The position numbers and the translations under genes are program-made. The notes under the pieces were generated by a model. That model saw nothing but the letters and a program-made list of their open reading frames with translations, did no database searches and was not told where the DNA came from. 54,906 nt of DNA from Myxococcus xanthus (GTDB lineage Bacteria > Myxococcota > Myxococcia > Myxococcales > Myxococcaceae): assembly GCF_013116825.1 (NCBI RefSeq), contig NZ_JABFNS010000053.1, positions 1-54,906 of the forward strand. The letters are read 5' to 3'. The first letter of the stretch is position 1; the number at the start of each line of letters is the position of its first letter. This document shows, one piece after another, positions 42,362-52,392 of this stretch.

Positions 42362-42796
42362 ATGACGACGTTTCCAGGTGCATCGGGCAATGGCTCGCCG
42401 CAGGACCCGCAGGGCGGCGGCTTCGGGCAGCGAGTGGACCACATTGGCAGCGACGCGCAGCAGCTCTGGTCCGACGCGCGCGGCGCGGTGACGGACTTGG
42501 GGCAGACGCTGGACCTGCGGGGGCGCGTGGAGCGCAACCCGTACGGGATGATGGCGGCCGCCGTGGGCGTCGGCTATCTGTTGGGCGGCGGGCTCTTCAC
42601 GCCGCTGACGGCGCGCATCCTCCGGCTCGGCGTTCGCCTCGCGGCGCTGCCACTGGTCAAGGATGAGCTGCTGGGCATGGCGGAATCGGCCTTCCAGGGC
42701 TATCAGACTGGACGTGGTATGGCGGGTCCGAGCCCGCAAGGCTCCGCCTCGGCGAACGCCACTTCCGCAGGCACTCCTCGCCCGCCGACGTACTGA
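42362..42796 (+). CDS. Small membrane protein of unknown family
   Basis: 144 residues. A Gly/Gln-rich start, a helix (VDHIGSDAQQLWSDARGAVTDLGQ), and a hydrophobic segment MMAAAVGVGYLLGGGLF that resembles the single span of the preceding genes, followed by a second weaker one (LTARILRLGVRLAALPLV) and a Ser/Pro tail. No family named. Same direction and close spacing imply the same operon. Confidence 0.72.
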   Translation: MTTFPGASGNGSPQDPQGGGFGQRVDHIGSDAQQLWSDARGAVTDLGQTLDLRGRVERNPYGMMAAAVGVGYLLGGGLFTPLTARILRLGVRLAALPLVKDELLGMAESAFQGYQTGRGMAGPSPQGSASANATSAGTPRPPTY

Positions 42797-42835
42797 GGCC
42801 GGGCTTTCCTCCACCCCACAACCCCGGAGTCTCAA

Positions 42836-43135
42836 ATGGTGAACTTCAACAACCTCAAGAAGCTGGACAAGGACGACCTGCTGCACCTGGTGGGCCTGGA
42901 GACGCGTCGGGACACGGTGGACACGCTCCTGCCCGTCGTGGGCGCCTTCGCCGCGGGCATCCTCGTGGGCGCGGGCCTGGGCCTGCTGCTGGCGCCCAAG
43001 CCGGGCAACCAGCTGCGCGATGACCTCCGTCAGCGCCTGCACAGCGGCCAGGAGTACCTGTCCAACGCGGTCGGCCGCTCCTCCGAGGGCGCGGCGCAGA
43101 CGGGCCCGCAGGGCTCCGTGTCCCGCACCGCCTGA
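42836..43135 (+). CDS. YtxH-domain membrane protein
   Basis: 99 residues. The span AAGILVGAGLGLLLAPKPG followed by NQLRDDLRQRLHSGQEYL is the YtxH/gas-vesicle-like signature, seen in general-stress proteins. The preceding helix (KKLDKDDLLHLVGLETRRDTVDTLLP) is additional. Last gene of the set before a G/C-rich hairpin. Confidence 0.87.
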   Translation: MVNFNNLKKLDKDDLLHLVGLETRRDTVDTLLPVVGAFAAGILVGAGLGLLLAPKPGNQLRDDLRQRLHSGQEYLSNAVGRSSEGAAQTGPQGSVSRTA

Positions 43136-43156
43136 TTCGCGGCATCCGCCGCACAC

Positions 43157-43172
43157 GGCCCCGGAGGGGGCC
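43157..43172. terminator. G/C-rich hairpin after the small membrane-protein operon
   Basis: Arms GGCCCC and GGGGCC with loop GGAG (43163-43166), 22 bases after the YtxH stop. There is no T-run, so it may need Rho or just stabilise the mRNA end. Confidence 0.45.
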
Positions 43173-43246
43173 AAGGGCCTCCATTCGCGCCGGCAACGGC
43201 CGCGGGTGGGGGCCTTCCCGTTTGGAGCCGGTTAGAGTCCACGGCC

Positions 43247-44170
43247 GTGAGCGAGACGACGCAGGGTGGGATGGTGAAGCACGCCGGGGCCAGCCAGGGC
43301 GTGAGCCCGGACGCGGCGCTGGCGCGGCTGCGCGCGCTGGAGACGCTGGAGTCCGGGTATGAGGCGTGGCTGGAACTCCAGGTGGAGCACGCGGCGTCGC
43401 GCCTGCGCTTCCGTGAGGAGCGCGAGCGGCTGGAGCAGCAGGGCTCGTTCCTGTTGGGCGCGGTGCGCGCCGCGGGGCTGACACCTTCGTCGGGCGCCGA
43501 GCCCGCGCTGGTGACTCCGCCCGCCGCTCCAGGGGACTTCCTTCGGGACGCGGAGGACAAGCTGACGCAGGCCCGCGACGCGCTTGCCCGGCGAGAGGCG
43601 GAGAGCGAGGCGAAGCATGCCGAGGCCTTCACGGAGATTCGGGCCACGCTCAAGGACCGCGTCCAGCGCTACCTGAGCGCGAGCCGCCCGTCCCTGACCT
43701 TGCTGCTGCGCCGTGTGGGGACGGAGCGCGCGATTCTTCATCTGGAGCGCGTGTCCGGAGACACGCCCGTGCTGCTGTGCTTCCTGTTCGCGGCCAGGAT
43801 TCCGTCCCGGTACGGCTTCCTGCTGGATGACGCGACCGAGGACGTGTCGTTGCCGCCCGCGCCGCTCTATGCCGACGCGGGCGTGGCCGCGGACGAAGTG
43901 CGTCCGGACGCGGTGGGGTTGGAGTCGCGCGTGCGGGAGGCAGGGGAGGTGGTGCCGCTGAAGGGCTTCCTCCCCGTGTTCGTTCCGCGCCCTTCGGGAG
44001 GCGAGGACTTCTTCCGGCTGCTTCAGCGGGGCGTGGTGCTGGAGGTGGAGGTCGCGGACGGGACGGCCTTCCGCAACGTCCTCTCCCGCGAGGAGTCCGA
44101 GCGCTTCGCGGGGCACCTGCTGCGCCTCAAGCTGGAAGGGCGCATCGGGCTGGACATCGAAGTGGGCTGA
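43247..44170 (+). CDS. Coiled-coil protein of unknown function
   Basis: 307 residues. The N-terminal 130 residues form helices rich in Arg, Glu and Leu (RLRALETLESGYEAWLE, ERERLEQQG, REAESEAKHAEAFTEIR), a likely coiled coil; the rest is a mixed alpha/beta domain (LTLLLRRVGTERAILHLERVS, VLLCFLFAARIPSRYGFLL). No family known to me. GTG 43247 is chosen as the first start after a stop. It converges with the lipoprotein gene at 44196. Possibly myxobacteria-specific (inference). Confidence 0.72.
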   Translation: MSETTQGGMVKHAGASQGVSPDAALARLRALETLESGYEAWLELQVEHAASRLRFREERERLEQQGSFLLGAVRAAGLTPSSGAEPALVTPPAAPGDFLRDAEDKLTQARDALARREAESEAKHAEAFTEIRATLKDRVQRYLSASRPSLTLLLRRVGTERAILHLERVSGDTPVLLCFLFAARIPSRYGFLLDDATEDVSLPPAPLYADAGVAADEVRPDAVGLESRVREAGEVVPLKGFLPVFVPRPSGGEDFFRLLQRGVVLEVEVADGTAFRNVLSREESERFAGHLLRLKLEGRIGLDIEVG

Positions 44171-44195
44171 CGCGCCTCGCGCCGGCGGGGCCGTC

Positions 44196-45047
44196 CTACC
44201 GCGTGCGCACCACGCCCACCTCGGCGGTACCCGCCAGCAGCGCGCTGCCGAGGAACAGGTTGCCGGATTCGGCGCCGCCCATTCGCACGGCGTGGAAGAT
44301 GACCAGGTAGGTCTGCTCGCGCTGGGGGAAGGCGGTGCCCGGAATCGTCACGCGGGCCTCGCGGTACGGGCCCGGCAGGCCCACCAGCTGGAGGAACTGG
44401 ACCGGCGTGGAGGGCAGGTTGGTGTACGTCGGCTCGCCCTGCGCGCCCTCGGCGCTCAAGGGCACCACGGTGACGAAGCCGAGCGTGCGGTCCGTATTCG
44501 CCGGGGGCGCCGGCCGGTCGAAGGACAGGGGCGTGCTCGCGTCGATGCGCAGGAAGCCTTCGGGCGGGTGCAGCGCGGCGATGGTCTCCTTCATCGGCGC
44601 GTCGTCCACCTGGCCCACGTAGCGCGTGCCACCCCGGTTCGCGATGAACTGGTAGGTGGCGCCGGGCTGGTAGGTGAAGTCGGAGGCGCCCACGCTGGTG
44701 CGGCGGTAGTTGCCGGAGCCCTCGTCCGCGAGCTCCGTGGCCTCGCCACCGACCGGCTGCACCGCGATTTCGGCCCCCGCCAGGCCGGAGGGCTGCGAAT
44801 CCTCACCCGTCTTGCTGCCAAAGAAGACGATGGCGGCCGTCTGCGCGGGCAGGGCGAGCACGTCGCCACCGTCCGGGCCGAAGGTGCCCGCGTCATAGCC
44901 GGCCAACGCGGAAGCGGAGACCTCCACCTCGGGGGTGGAGAGCAGCGTGCCGACCATGACGTGGTCGGCGGTGAGCTGCTCCAGGTCGCAAGCCAGGAAG
45001 GCGAGGGAGGAGGCGGCGAGCGCTGCGGACACCAGGGTGCGTTTCAT
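44196..45047 (-). CDS. Lipoprotein of unknown function
   Basis: 283 residues. ATG 45047 starts a signal peptide (MKRTLVSAALAASSLAFLAC) with the lipobox Cys20, so it is exported and lipid-anchored. The rest is a beta-rich domain with many Gly, Thr and Pro (TLGFVTVVPLSAEGAQGE, ARVTIPGTAFPQREQTYLV). No named family. The open frame extends 25 codons upstream, but that part has no signal and would bury it. Its start faces the cyclase gene 77 bases away. Confidence 0.75.
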   Translation of the reverse strand: MKRTLVSAALAASSLAFLACDLEQLTADHVMVGTLLSTPEVEVSASALAGYDAGTFGPDGGDVLALPAQTAAIVFFGSKTGEDSQPSGLAGAEIAVQPVGGEATELADEGSGNYRRTSVGASDFTYQPGATYQFIANRGGTRYVGQVDDAPMKETIAALHPPEGFLRIDASTPLSFDRPAPPANTDRTLGFVTVVPLSAEGAQGEPTYTNLPSTPVQFLQLVGLPGPYREARVTIPGTAFPQREQTYLVIFHAVRMGGAESGNLFLGSALLAGTAEVGVVRTR

Positions 45048-45124
45048 GGGAGCACGAGCATAGCAGGCACCCCCGCAACGGCGACCGCGCTCGGGCCCAT
45101 CTCGGGGTATCCTCCGGGCCACCC

Positions 45125-47731
45125 GTGCAAGGTCACCGCGTTCACTCCGCAGGCCGGCGCTTCCTGAAGCGGCTTGGCGTCTCCCTGTTGATGGCCCTCC
45201 TCTTCGGAGGCGTGCTGGGGCTGCTCGTGTACCTGCGCCCCCCAGGCATCGTGCCGCCCAAGGACCCGCAGTCGGCGTGGGTCCCCTCCGCGGCGGTGGA
45301 TGCCGCGCAGGCCTGGCTGGAAGGCTGGGAGCGTGTCACCTACGACTGGCGCGTGCGGGAGCTGGGCGAGCGCTCCGAGCGTCCCGACGAGGCCGTCGTC
45401 ATCGCCATCGACGACGAGACGCTGGCCGAGGCCCGCCAGGATGTGCGCCCTGGCGTCGCCACGCAGCCCTGGCCGCGCCAGCTCGTGGGCCGAATGGTGC
45501 ATCGGCTGGTCCAGGAGGGGGCGCTGCTGGTGCTCGTGGACCTGCCCTTCACGGACCTGAGCCCCAACGCCTGCGCTGAAGCCTCGCCCGCGTCGGCCTC
45601 GTCGCTCTCCTGCGATGACGCGGCCTTCGCCGCGCAGCTGGCGAAGGACCCGGGCCGGGCGCTGCTGTCGTTCACCTGGGAAGCGCAGGGGCCTCGGGTG
45701 CTGCCCCCCGCCAACCGCCTGTGGCCGTACCGCGTGAAGCTGGGCGTCTATGACGCGTCCGAGGCGGCCTCCCTGCGCGCGCAGGCCGTGCTCGCGGCGC
45801 AGCGCCCGGCCTTCATCATCCCCGCGGGCAGCCAGGTGGAGGTCTGGGGGGGCGCCATGGACGACGCGGACGGCAGGGCGCTGGGCTCACGCCTGGGCGT
45901 CACCGCGCATGTCCTCGAGGAGCGCCGCGCCGCGGACGACAGCTACCGCGTGGGCCCCACGGAGCTCTTCATCGCGCTGGCGGAGGTCCAGGTGGAGGGA
46001 CTGGACGCGGCGAACCTCATCGAGCTGCGCCAGATTCAGCACCCGGTGGTGCCGCTGTTGAGCGGAAGCGCGGGGTTCGGTGCGTCCACGCTCGTGGCGG
46101 GCCGGGACGGGCGCGTGCGCGCCGTGGCGCACCTCATGAGCTACACCGTGCGCGGCAAGCGCCACATCCTGCCGTCGCTGCCCCTGGCCGCGGCCATGCG
46201 GCTCGCCGGTACGCGCTCGCTCCGTTACGCGGACGGCAAGCTGCACGTGGGGGACCAGTACGCGTTCCCGATGAGCGCCTCGGGCCTGAGCCTGCTGCGC
46301 TGGGATGCGCCCAACGCGGGCCGGGGCTCACGCGGCTCGCTGGCGCGCTCCATCCGCGCGTGGAACGTGCTCCTCAACGTCTTCGACGTGGCGGACGAGC
46401 GCCCCGCGCGCTTCGAGAACGACCTGGAAGGCCGCACCGTCGTCCTCACGCGGACCGCCGGCGAGTCCGCGCACCTGCGTTCCACGCCCCTGGGCCCGGA
46501 GACGCCGGGGGGCGCGATTCTGGGGCAGGCGCTGGCCAACATCCTCCGTTCGGAGGGCATCACCCGCGCGGCGCCGGATTTGGACCTGCTCCTCACGGTG
46601 GGGCTGGCCTTCCTCGGCGCCTTCCTGGCGCTGTCGCTCAGCTTCCTGCTGCGCTCGGTGCGCGGCGCCGTGCTCTACGTGGGCTTCCTGGTGGCGGCGG
46701 CCGCGGGCTACGCCTTCGGTGCCGCGTACGTCTTCGTCGAACAGCGGCTGTGGGTGGCCATGGCCGGGCCGCTGCTGGCCATGGTGGGCGCCTTCGTCGC
46801 CACCATCCGCTACGCCTACGGGACGGAGCGGCAGATTCGCGACTTCGTGCACAACGCGCTCGGCCGCTACGTCAGCCCGGACGTGGCCCGCCTGGTGGCG
46901 AGGGACTTGAGCCTGATGCGCCCCGAGCGCCGGAAGATGTCCGTGTACGTCTGTGACATCGAAGGCTTCACGCGGCTGTCGGAGAGCATGCCGCCCGAGC
47001 AACTGGTGGGCCTCTTCAACGCGTACCTCACCGAGATTTCCGCGGTGGTGCGGTCCACGGCGGGGCAGGTGGACAAGTACATCGGCGACTCGGTGCTGGC
47101 CTTCTGGGGCGCGCCGGTGCGCACGGACCGCCACGCGCACCTGGCCTGCGAGGCGGCGCTGAAGATGCGGGAGGTGCTGACCGAGCGTCAGTCCGCCTGG
47201 GAGAAGAAGTACGGCCACCGCCTCAGCTTCCGCGCGGCCGTGGACACCGGGGAGCTGGTGGTGGGCGACCTGGGCAGCGAGATGAAGTCCAACTACACCG
47301 TGCTCGGAGACGCGGTGGGGCTGGCCTCGCGGCTGGAGGCCATCAACAAGGTGTACGGCACCTTCGTGCTGGCCGGGGACACCACCGCGCAGCTCGCCAG
47401 CGGCAGCTACGTCTTCCGCTTGGTGGACCTGGTGCGCTTCAAGGGCCGGCCGCAGCCGGTGCGCGTGCATGAGCTGGTGGCGCGCCGCGGAGAAATCACG
47501 CCCCGCATGCAGGAGCAGCTCGCGCTCCACGAGCAGGCCCTCACCGCCTACCACCAGCGCCGCTTCGCGGAGGCGCATGCCCTCTTCGAGCGCGCTGCAC
47601 ACGAGTACCAGGACACCGTCGCCGCGCTCTACGCCGGCCGCTGCGCCCGCTTCCTCGTCACGCCGCCGCCCGCGGACTGGGACGGCGTGCACGGCATGGA
47701 GGAGGGCGAGCCCACCGCCGCGGCGGCGTGA
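45125..47731 (+). CDS. CHASE2-sensor class III adenylate/guanylate cyclase
   Basis: 868 residues. A first span (about 18-38), a periplasmic CHASE2 sensor (about 60-470), three spans (about 487-563), then a class III cyclase domain (about 600-780) and a helical tail. Metal Asp611 in CDIEGFTRL, Lys651 in DKYIGDSVLAF and Asp655 are intact; Arg736 is present. The transition-state Asn, normally four residues before that Arg, is Gly732 (GDAVGLASRLE). Loss of that residue usually lowers activity strongly, so nucleotide output is uncertain. Lys651 favours ATP as substrate. Any cAMP it makes could feed the regulator at 25894 (inference). GTG 45125 precedes the first span directly. Confidence 0.93.
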   Translation: MQGHRVHSAGRRFLKRLGVSLLMALLFGGVLGLLVYLRPPGIVPPKDPQSAWVPSAAVDAAQAWLEGWERVTYDWRVRELGERSERPDEAVVIAIDDETLAEARQDVRPGVATQPWPRQLVGRMVHRLVQEGALLVLVDLPFTDLSPNACAEASPASASSLSCDDAAFAAQLAKDPGRALLSFTWEAQGPRVLPPANRLWPYRVKLGVYDASEAASLRAQAVLAAQRPAFIIPAGSQVEVWGGAMDDADGRALGSRLGVTAHVLEERRAADDSYRVGPTELFIALAEVQVEGLDAANLIELRQIQHPVVPLLSGSAGFGASTLVAGRDGRVRAVAHLMSYTVRGKRHILPSLPLAAAMRLAGTRSLRYADGKLHVGDQYAFPMSASGLSLLRWDAPNAGRGSRGSLARSIRAWNVLLNVFDVADERPARFENDLEGRTVVLTRTAGESAHLRSTPLGPETPGGAILGQALANILRSEGITRAAPDLDLLLTVGLAFLGAFLALSLSFLLRSVRGAVLYVGFLVAAAAGYAFGAAYVFVEQRLWVAMAGPLLAMVGAFVATIRYAYGTERQIRDFVHNALGRYVSPDVARLVARDLSLMRPERRKMSVYVCDIEGFTRLSESMPPEQLVGLFNAYLTEISAVVRSTAGQVDKYIGDSVLAFWGAPVRTDRHAHLACEAALKMREVLTERQSAWEKKYGHRLSFRAAVDTGELVVGDLGSEMKSNYTVLGDAVGLASRLEAINKVYGTFVLAGDTTAQLASGSYVFRLVDLVRFKGRPQPVRVHELVARRGEITPRMQEQLALHEQALTAYHQRRFAEAHALFERAAHEYQDTVAALYAGRCARFLVTPPPADWDGVHGMEEGEPTAAAA

Positions 47732-47732
47732 G

Positions 47733-48098
47733 TCACGCCTCGCCGTCGTCCGAGTCCGGTTGGCCGAAGAGCTCCTTCACCGGGGCGTCCTTCGCGATGT
47801 GCTCCGCCACCACGCGGCGCATCTTCTCCGCCGTCATCGCCGAGTAGTACACCTCTCCCGGCCAGCCCATGAGCTGGTAGTCCTCGGGAGAGAGCGGGTC
47901 TCTCTTGCGGCCGGTGTCCTCACGGACGACGACGTTGGGCCCCATGTGGCAGAAGCCGTAGCAGCCGCCGCGGTACAGCTCACAGCGCGGCACCAGCCCC
48001 TGGCCGGAGAGGGCGTCCCGGGCCTCGGCGTAGACGGCGTCCGCGCCGCCCGCCTTGCAACTGGAGCCCTTGCACACCGACAAGCGGTAGCGCTTCAC
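47733..48098 (-). CDS. Thioredoxin-like [2Fe-2S] ferredoxin
   Basis: 121 residues. The [2Fe-2S] ligand set Cys9, Cys14, Cys46 and Cys50 (VCKGSSCKAGG and YRGGCYGFCHMGP) has the C-x4-C ... C-x3-C spacing of thioredoxin-fold ferredoxins related to NuoE. It is the first gene after the nuoI terminator in the same direction. The locus lacks nuoE, so it may substitute for it or serve another oxidoreductase (inference). It is too short for full NuoE (about 160) because it lacks the N-terminal helices. Start GTG 48098. Its stop is one base from the cyclase stop. Confidence 0.85.
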   Translation of the reverse strand: MKRYRLSVCKGSSCKAGGADAVYAEARDALSGQGLVPRCELYRGGCYGFCHMGPNVVVREDTGRKRDPLSPEDYQLMGWPGEVYYSAMTAEKMRRVVAEHIAKDAPVKELFGQPDSDDGEA

Positions 48099-48163
48099 GG
48101 CGGCGTCTCCGGGAGGTCGGCATCAAGCGTATTGAAGAGGTTCAGCTTCACCACCAGCCCCCT

Positions 48164-48211
48164 GAAAAAGCGCCGGCCCGCCTTCCGCTTCAACGCGGGA
48201 GGGCGGGCCGG
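48164..48211 (-). terminator. Intrinsic terminator of the nuo operon
   Basis: On the leftward strand, arms of ten perfectly paired bases (CCGGCCCGCC at 48173-48182 with GGCGGGCCGG at 48202-48211) are followed by TTTTT at 48165-48169. The stem can extend inward with one bulge. It lies 42 bases after the nuoI stop. This is the clearest Rho-independent terminator in the window. Confidence 0.85.
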
Positions 48212-48253
48212 GAGTCCTGGTGAGGCCGCTACGGCCTCACTGGGAATCTGGAT

Positions 48254-49018
48254 TCACTTGATGAACTTCGTCACCTGGATGGGGCCCTGCTGCGTGACGA
48301 CGGCCTGGTGGCCCGCCTGGGCCCCCGCGGGCAGCGCCTTGCCGTGGCCGCCGTGCTCTCCGTGCGGCAGCTTCAGCTCCACCAGTCCCTCGCCGATGCG
48401 CGTGTGCGCTTCCTTGTGGACGTGGTGCGGCTCCTCGGAGCCCTCGCGCTTGTTCCACGGGTCCGACGGGTGGGACACCGGCGCGCCCTTGAGCAGCTTC
48501 GGGATGTCGTAGACGAAGTTCTGCCGCGTGTACTCGGGCGGGGTGTGCATGTAGGTGTCCATGCGGATGGCGTCCTTGGGGCACGCATCCACGCAGAGGC
48601 CGCACACGATGCACCGCAGCTCGTCGATGACGAACTGGGTGGGGTACTTCTCGATGACGCGGTCCTCGGAGTCCGAGGCTTCGTCCTCGTACTCACCCGC
48701 CTCGATGTAGATGCACTGCGCCGGGCAGATGGTGGCGCACATGTAGCAAGCCACGCAGCGCGGCTTGCCGTCCTCGCGCGGAACCAGCCGGTGCAGGCCG
48801 CGGTAGCCCTCGGGGTAGATGGGCTTCTCTTCGGGGTACGCCACCGTCGTCATCAGGCTGGCGCCGGTGCGGTCCACCACCTGCGTGTTGGTGTCACGCG
48901 TCCCGAAGAGGTTGCGGAAGAAGTGCTTCGCGGTGATGCCCAGGCCGCGGAGCAGGTTGGGCACATAGGTCCGCTCGCGGATGTCCGTGCGAGGGTCCTT
49001 GCTTACCTTGTAGGCCAT
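48254..49018 (-). CDS. nuoI: NADH-quinone oxidoreductase subunit I
   Basis: Peripheral-arm subunit of complex I carrying two [4Fe-4S] clusters (N6a, N6b). 254 residues versus about 160-180 usual. The clusters are [15 protein letters not shown] (Cys88, 91, 94, 98) and [15 protein letters not shown] (Cys136, 139, 142, 146). The C-terminal 75 residues after [10 protein letters not shown] are extra and His-rich (eleven or so His from 183 to 237), resembling the His tail on NuoH next door. Last gene of the operon before the terminator. ATG 49018. Confidence 0.96.
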   Translation of the reverse strand: MAYKVSKDPRTDIRERTYVPNLLRGLGITAKHFFRNLFGTRDTNTQVVDRTGASLMTTVAYPEEKPIYPEGYRGLHRLVPREDGKPRCVACYMCATICPAQCIYIEAGEYEDEASDSEDRVIEKYPTQFVIDELRCIVCGLCVDACPKDAIRMDTYMHTPPEYTRQNFVYDIPKLLKGAPVSHPSDPWNKREGSEEPHHVHKEAHTRIGEGLVELKLPHGEHGGHGKALPAGAQAGHQAVVTQQGPIQVTKFIK

Positions 49019-49060
49019 GATGGTTCTCGATTCCCGGATGCTGGGGCCGAAAGGGGCGGC

Positions 49061-50509
49061 CTAGTGGGTGGAGGCCGGGGCCACGCCGTGGGCGTGCGCC
49101 GGCAGGTCATGGGCACCGTGCCCACCGTGGGCGTGGGCATGCCCGTGGTCGTGACCATGGCCGACGTGCGCCCCGTGCGCACCGCCCGCGGGGACCTTCG
49201 TCGTCGTGGTCAACACCACCAGGATACCAATCTCCGCGATGCCGAGGACCGCCAGCGCCCGCAGGGACGGATCCCAGAGGACCAGCGCACCGGTCACGAA
49301 CACGTTCGCCAGGCCGAGGGGAAGGAGGATCTTCCAGCCCAGCGACTGAATCTGGTCGTAGCGGAAGCGGGGGAACGTCCAGCGGATGAGCAGCTGCACC
49401 CAGATGAGGAACAGCACCTTCAGCCAGAACACCGTGCCCAGGATGGTGCCCAGCAGCCAGCCGTGCTCCTGCATGATGGGCAGGTTGGCCAGCCACTCGT
49501 TGCCGAAGGGCAGGTGGTAGCCGCCGAAGAAGAACGCCGTCGTCACGCCGGCCAGCACCACGACCTCCACGAACTCGGAGATCATGAAGAGGCCGAACTT
49601 CATGCCGGAGTACTCAACGAAGTAGCCGATGATCTCCGACTCGCCTTCCGGCAGGTCGAACGGGGCGCGCTTGGTCTCCGCGAAGGACGCGGCGAAGAAG
49701 AGCAGGAAGCCCAGCGGCTGGATGAAGATGCCCCACGCGGGCAGCCCCAGGTCGAAGGCGCCGTCCGTGCGCCACAGGTAGCGGCCCTGGCCGGTGCCGC
49801 CGGTGAGCGCGTTGCCGATGTCACCGATGATGGCCGGGAACTGCACCGAGGAGAACGTGAGGAAGATGCCGACCAGGGACAGGCCGAGCGCGACCTCGTA
49901 GGCGATCATCTGCGAGGTGGCGCGCACGCCGCCCAGAAGACCGAACTTGTTGTTGGAGGCCCAGCCGGCCAGCGCGGTGCCGTAGACGGCCAGCGAGGCG
50001 ATGGCGAGCACGTAGAGGGCGCCGAAGTCCGGCGTGGCCACCACCATGTCCACGTTGCGGCCGAACACCTGCACGGACGGACCGGCGGGCACCACGGCGA
50101 ACAGGGCGAAGGTGGGCGCGAAGGCCAGGATGGGGCCCAGGTTGAACATGAACCGGTTCGCGGCGGCCGGAATCAGGTCTTCCTTGGTCAGCATCTTCAG
50201 CACGTCCGTGAGGATGTGCGGGAGGCCGCCCAGCGAGCGGTTCTTCAGGCCGGGCAGGGCGATGCGGGCGCGGTTGGGACCCATGCGGTCCTGGATGAAC
50301 GCGCTCCACTTGCGCTCCGCCATGGTCAGCAGCGTGGCGATGACCATCACGAAGATGAGGACGAGGAACAGCACGTTGGTCAGCCGGCTCGCGCCAGTGA
50401 ACCAGTGCTCCTCCACCAGGCCACCCACGAGGTAGGCCGACGCCATGCCACCCGCCATCAGGAAGACGATGGTGAACATGGCGACGAGAATCGTCAGTAC
50501 GCGGCTCAT
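49061..50509 (-). CDS. nuoH: NADH-quinone oxidoreductase subunit H
   Basis: Membrane subunit at the quinone site and hinge of complex I. 482 residues, longer than usual, with eight or more spans. Signatures are AERKWSAFIQDRMGPNRA, FAETKRAPFDLPEGESEI, EYSGMKFGLFMISEF and TVFWLKVLFLIWVQLLIRWTFPRFRYDQ. The C-terminal tail (about 439-482) holds 13 His with Ala and Gly (HVGHGHDHGHAHAHGG), which is absent from most NuoH. The ATG at 50509 is just upstream of the nuoG stop. Such tails can bind nickel, zinc or cobalt, but no evidence of metal use exists here. Confidence 0.97.
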   Translation of the reverse strand: MSRVLTILVAMFTIVFLMAGGMASAYLVGGLVEEHWFTGASRLTNVLFLVLIFVMVIATLLTMAERKWSAFIQDRMGPNRARIALPGLKNRSLGGLPHILTDVLKMLTKEDLIPAAANRFMFNLGPILAFAPTFALFAVVPAGPSVQVFGRNVDMVVATPDFGALYVLAIASLAVYGTALAGWASNNKFGLLGGVRATSQMIAYEVALGLSLVGIFLTFSSVQFPAIIGDIGNALTGGTGQGRYLWRTDGAFDLGLPAWGIFIQPLGFLLFFAASFAETKRAPFDLPEGESEIIGYFVEYSGMKFGLFMISEFVEVVVLAGVTTAFFFGGYHLPFGNEWLANLPIMQEHGWLLGTILGTVFWLKVLFLIWVQLLIRWTFPRFRYDQIQSLGWKILLPLGLANVFVTGALVLWDPSLRALAVLGIAEIGILVVLTTTTKVPAGGAHGAHVGHGHDHGHAHAHGGHGAHDLPAHAHGVAPASTH

Positions 50510-50511
50510 GA

Positions 50512-52388
<1,877 letters not shown>

Positions 52389-52392
<4 letters not shown>

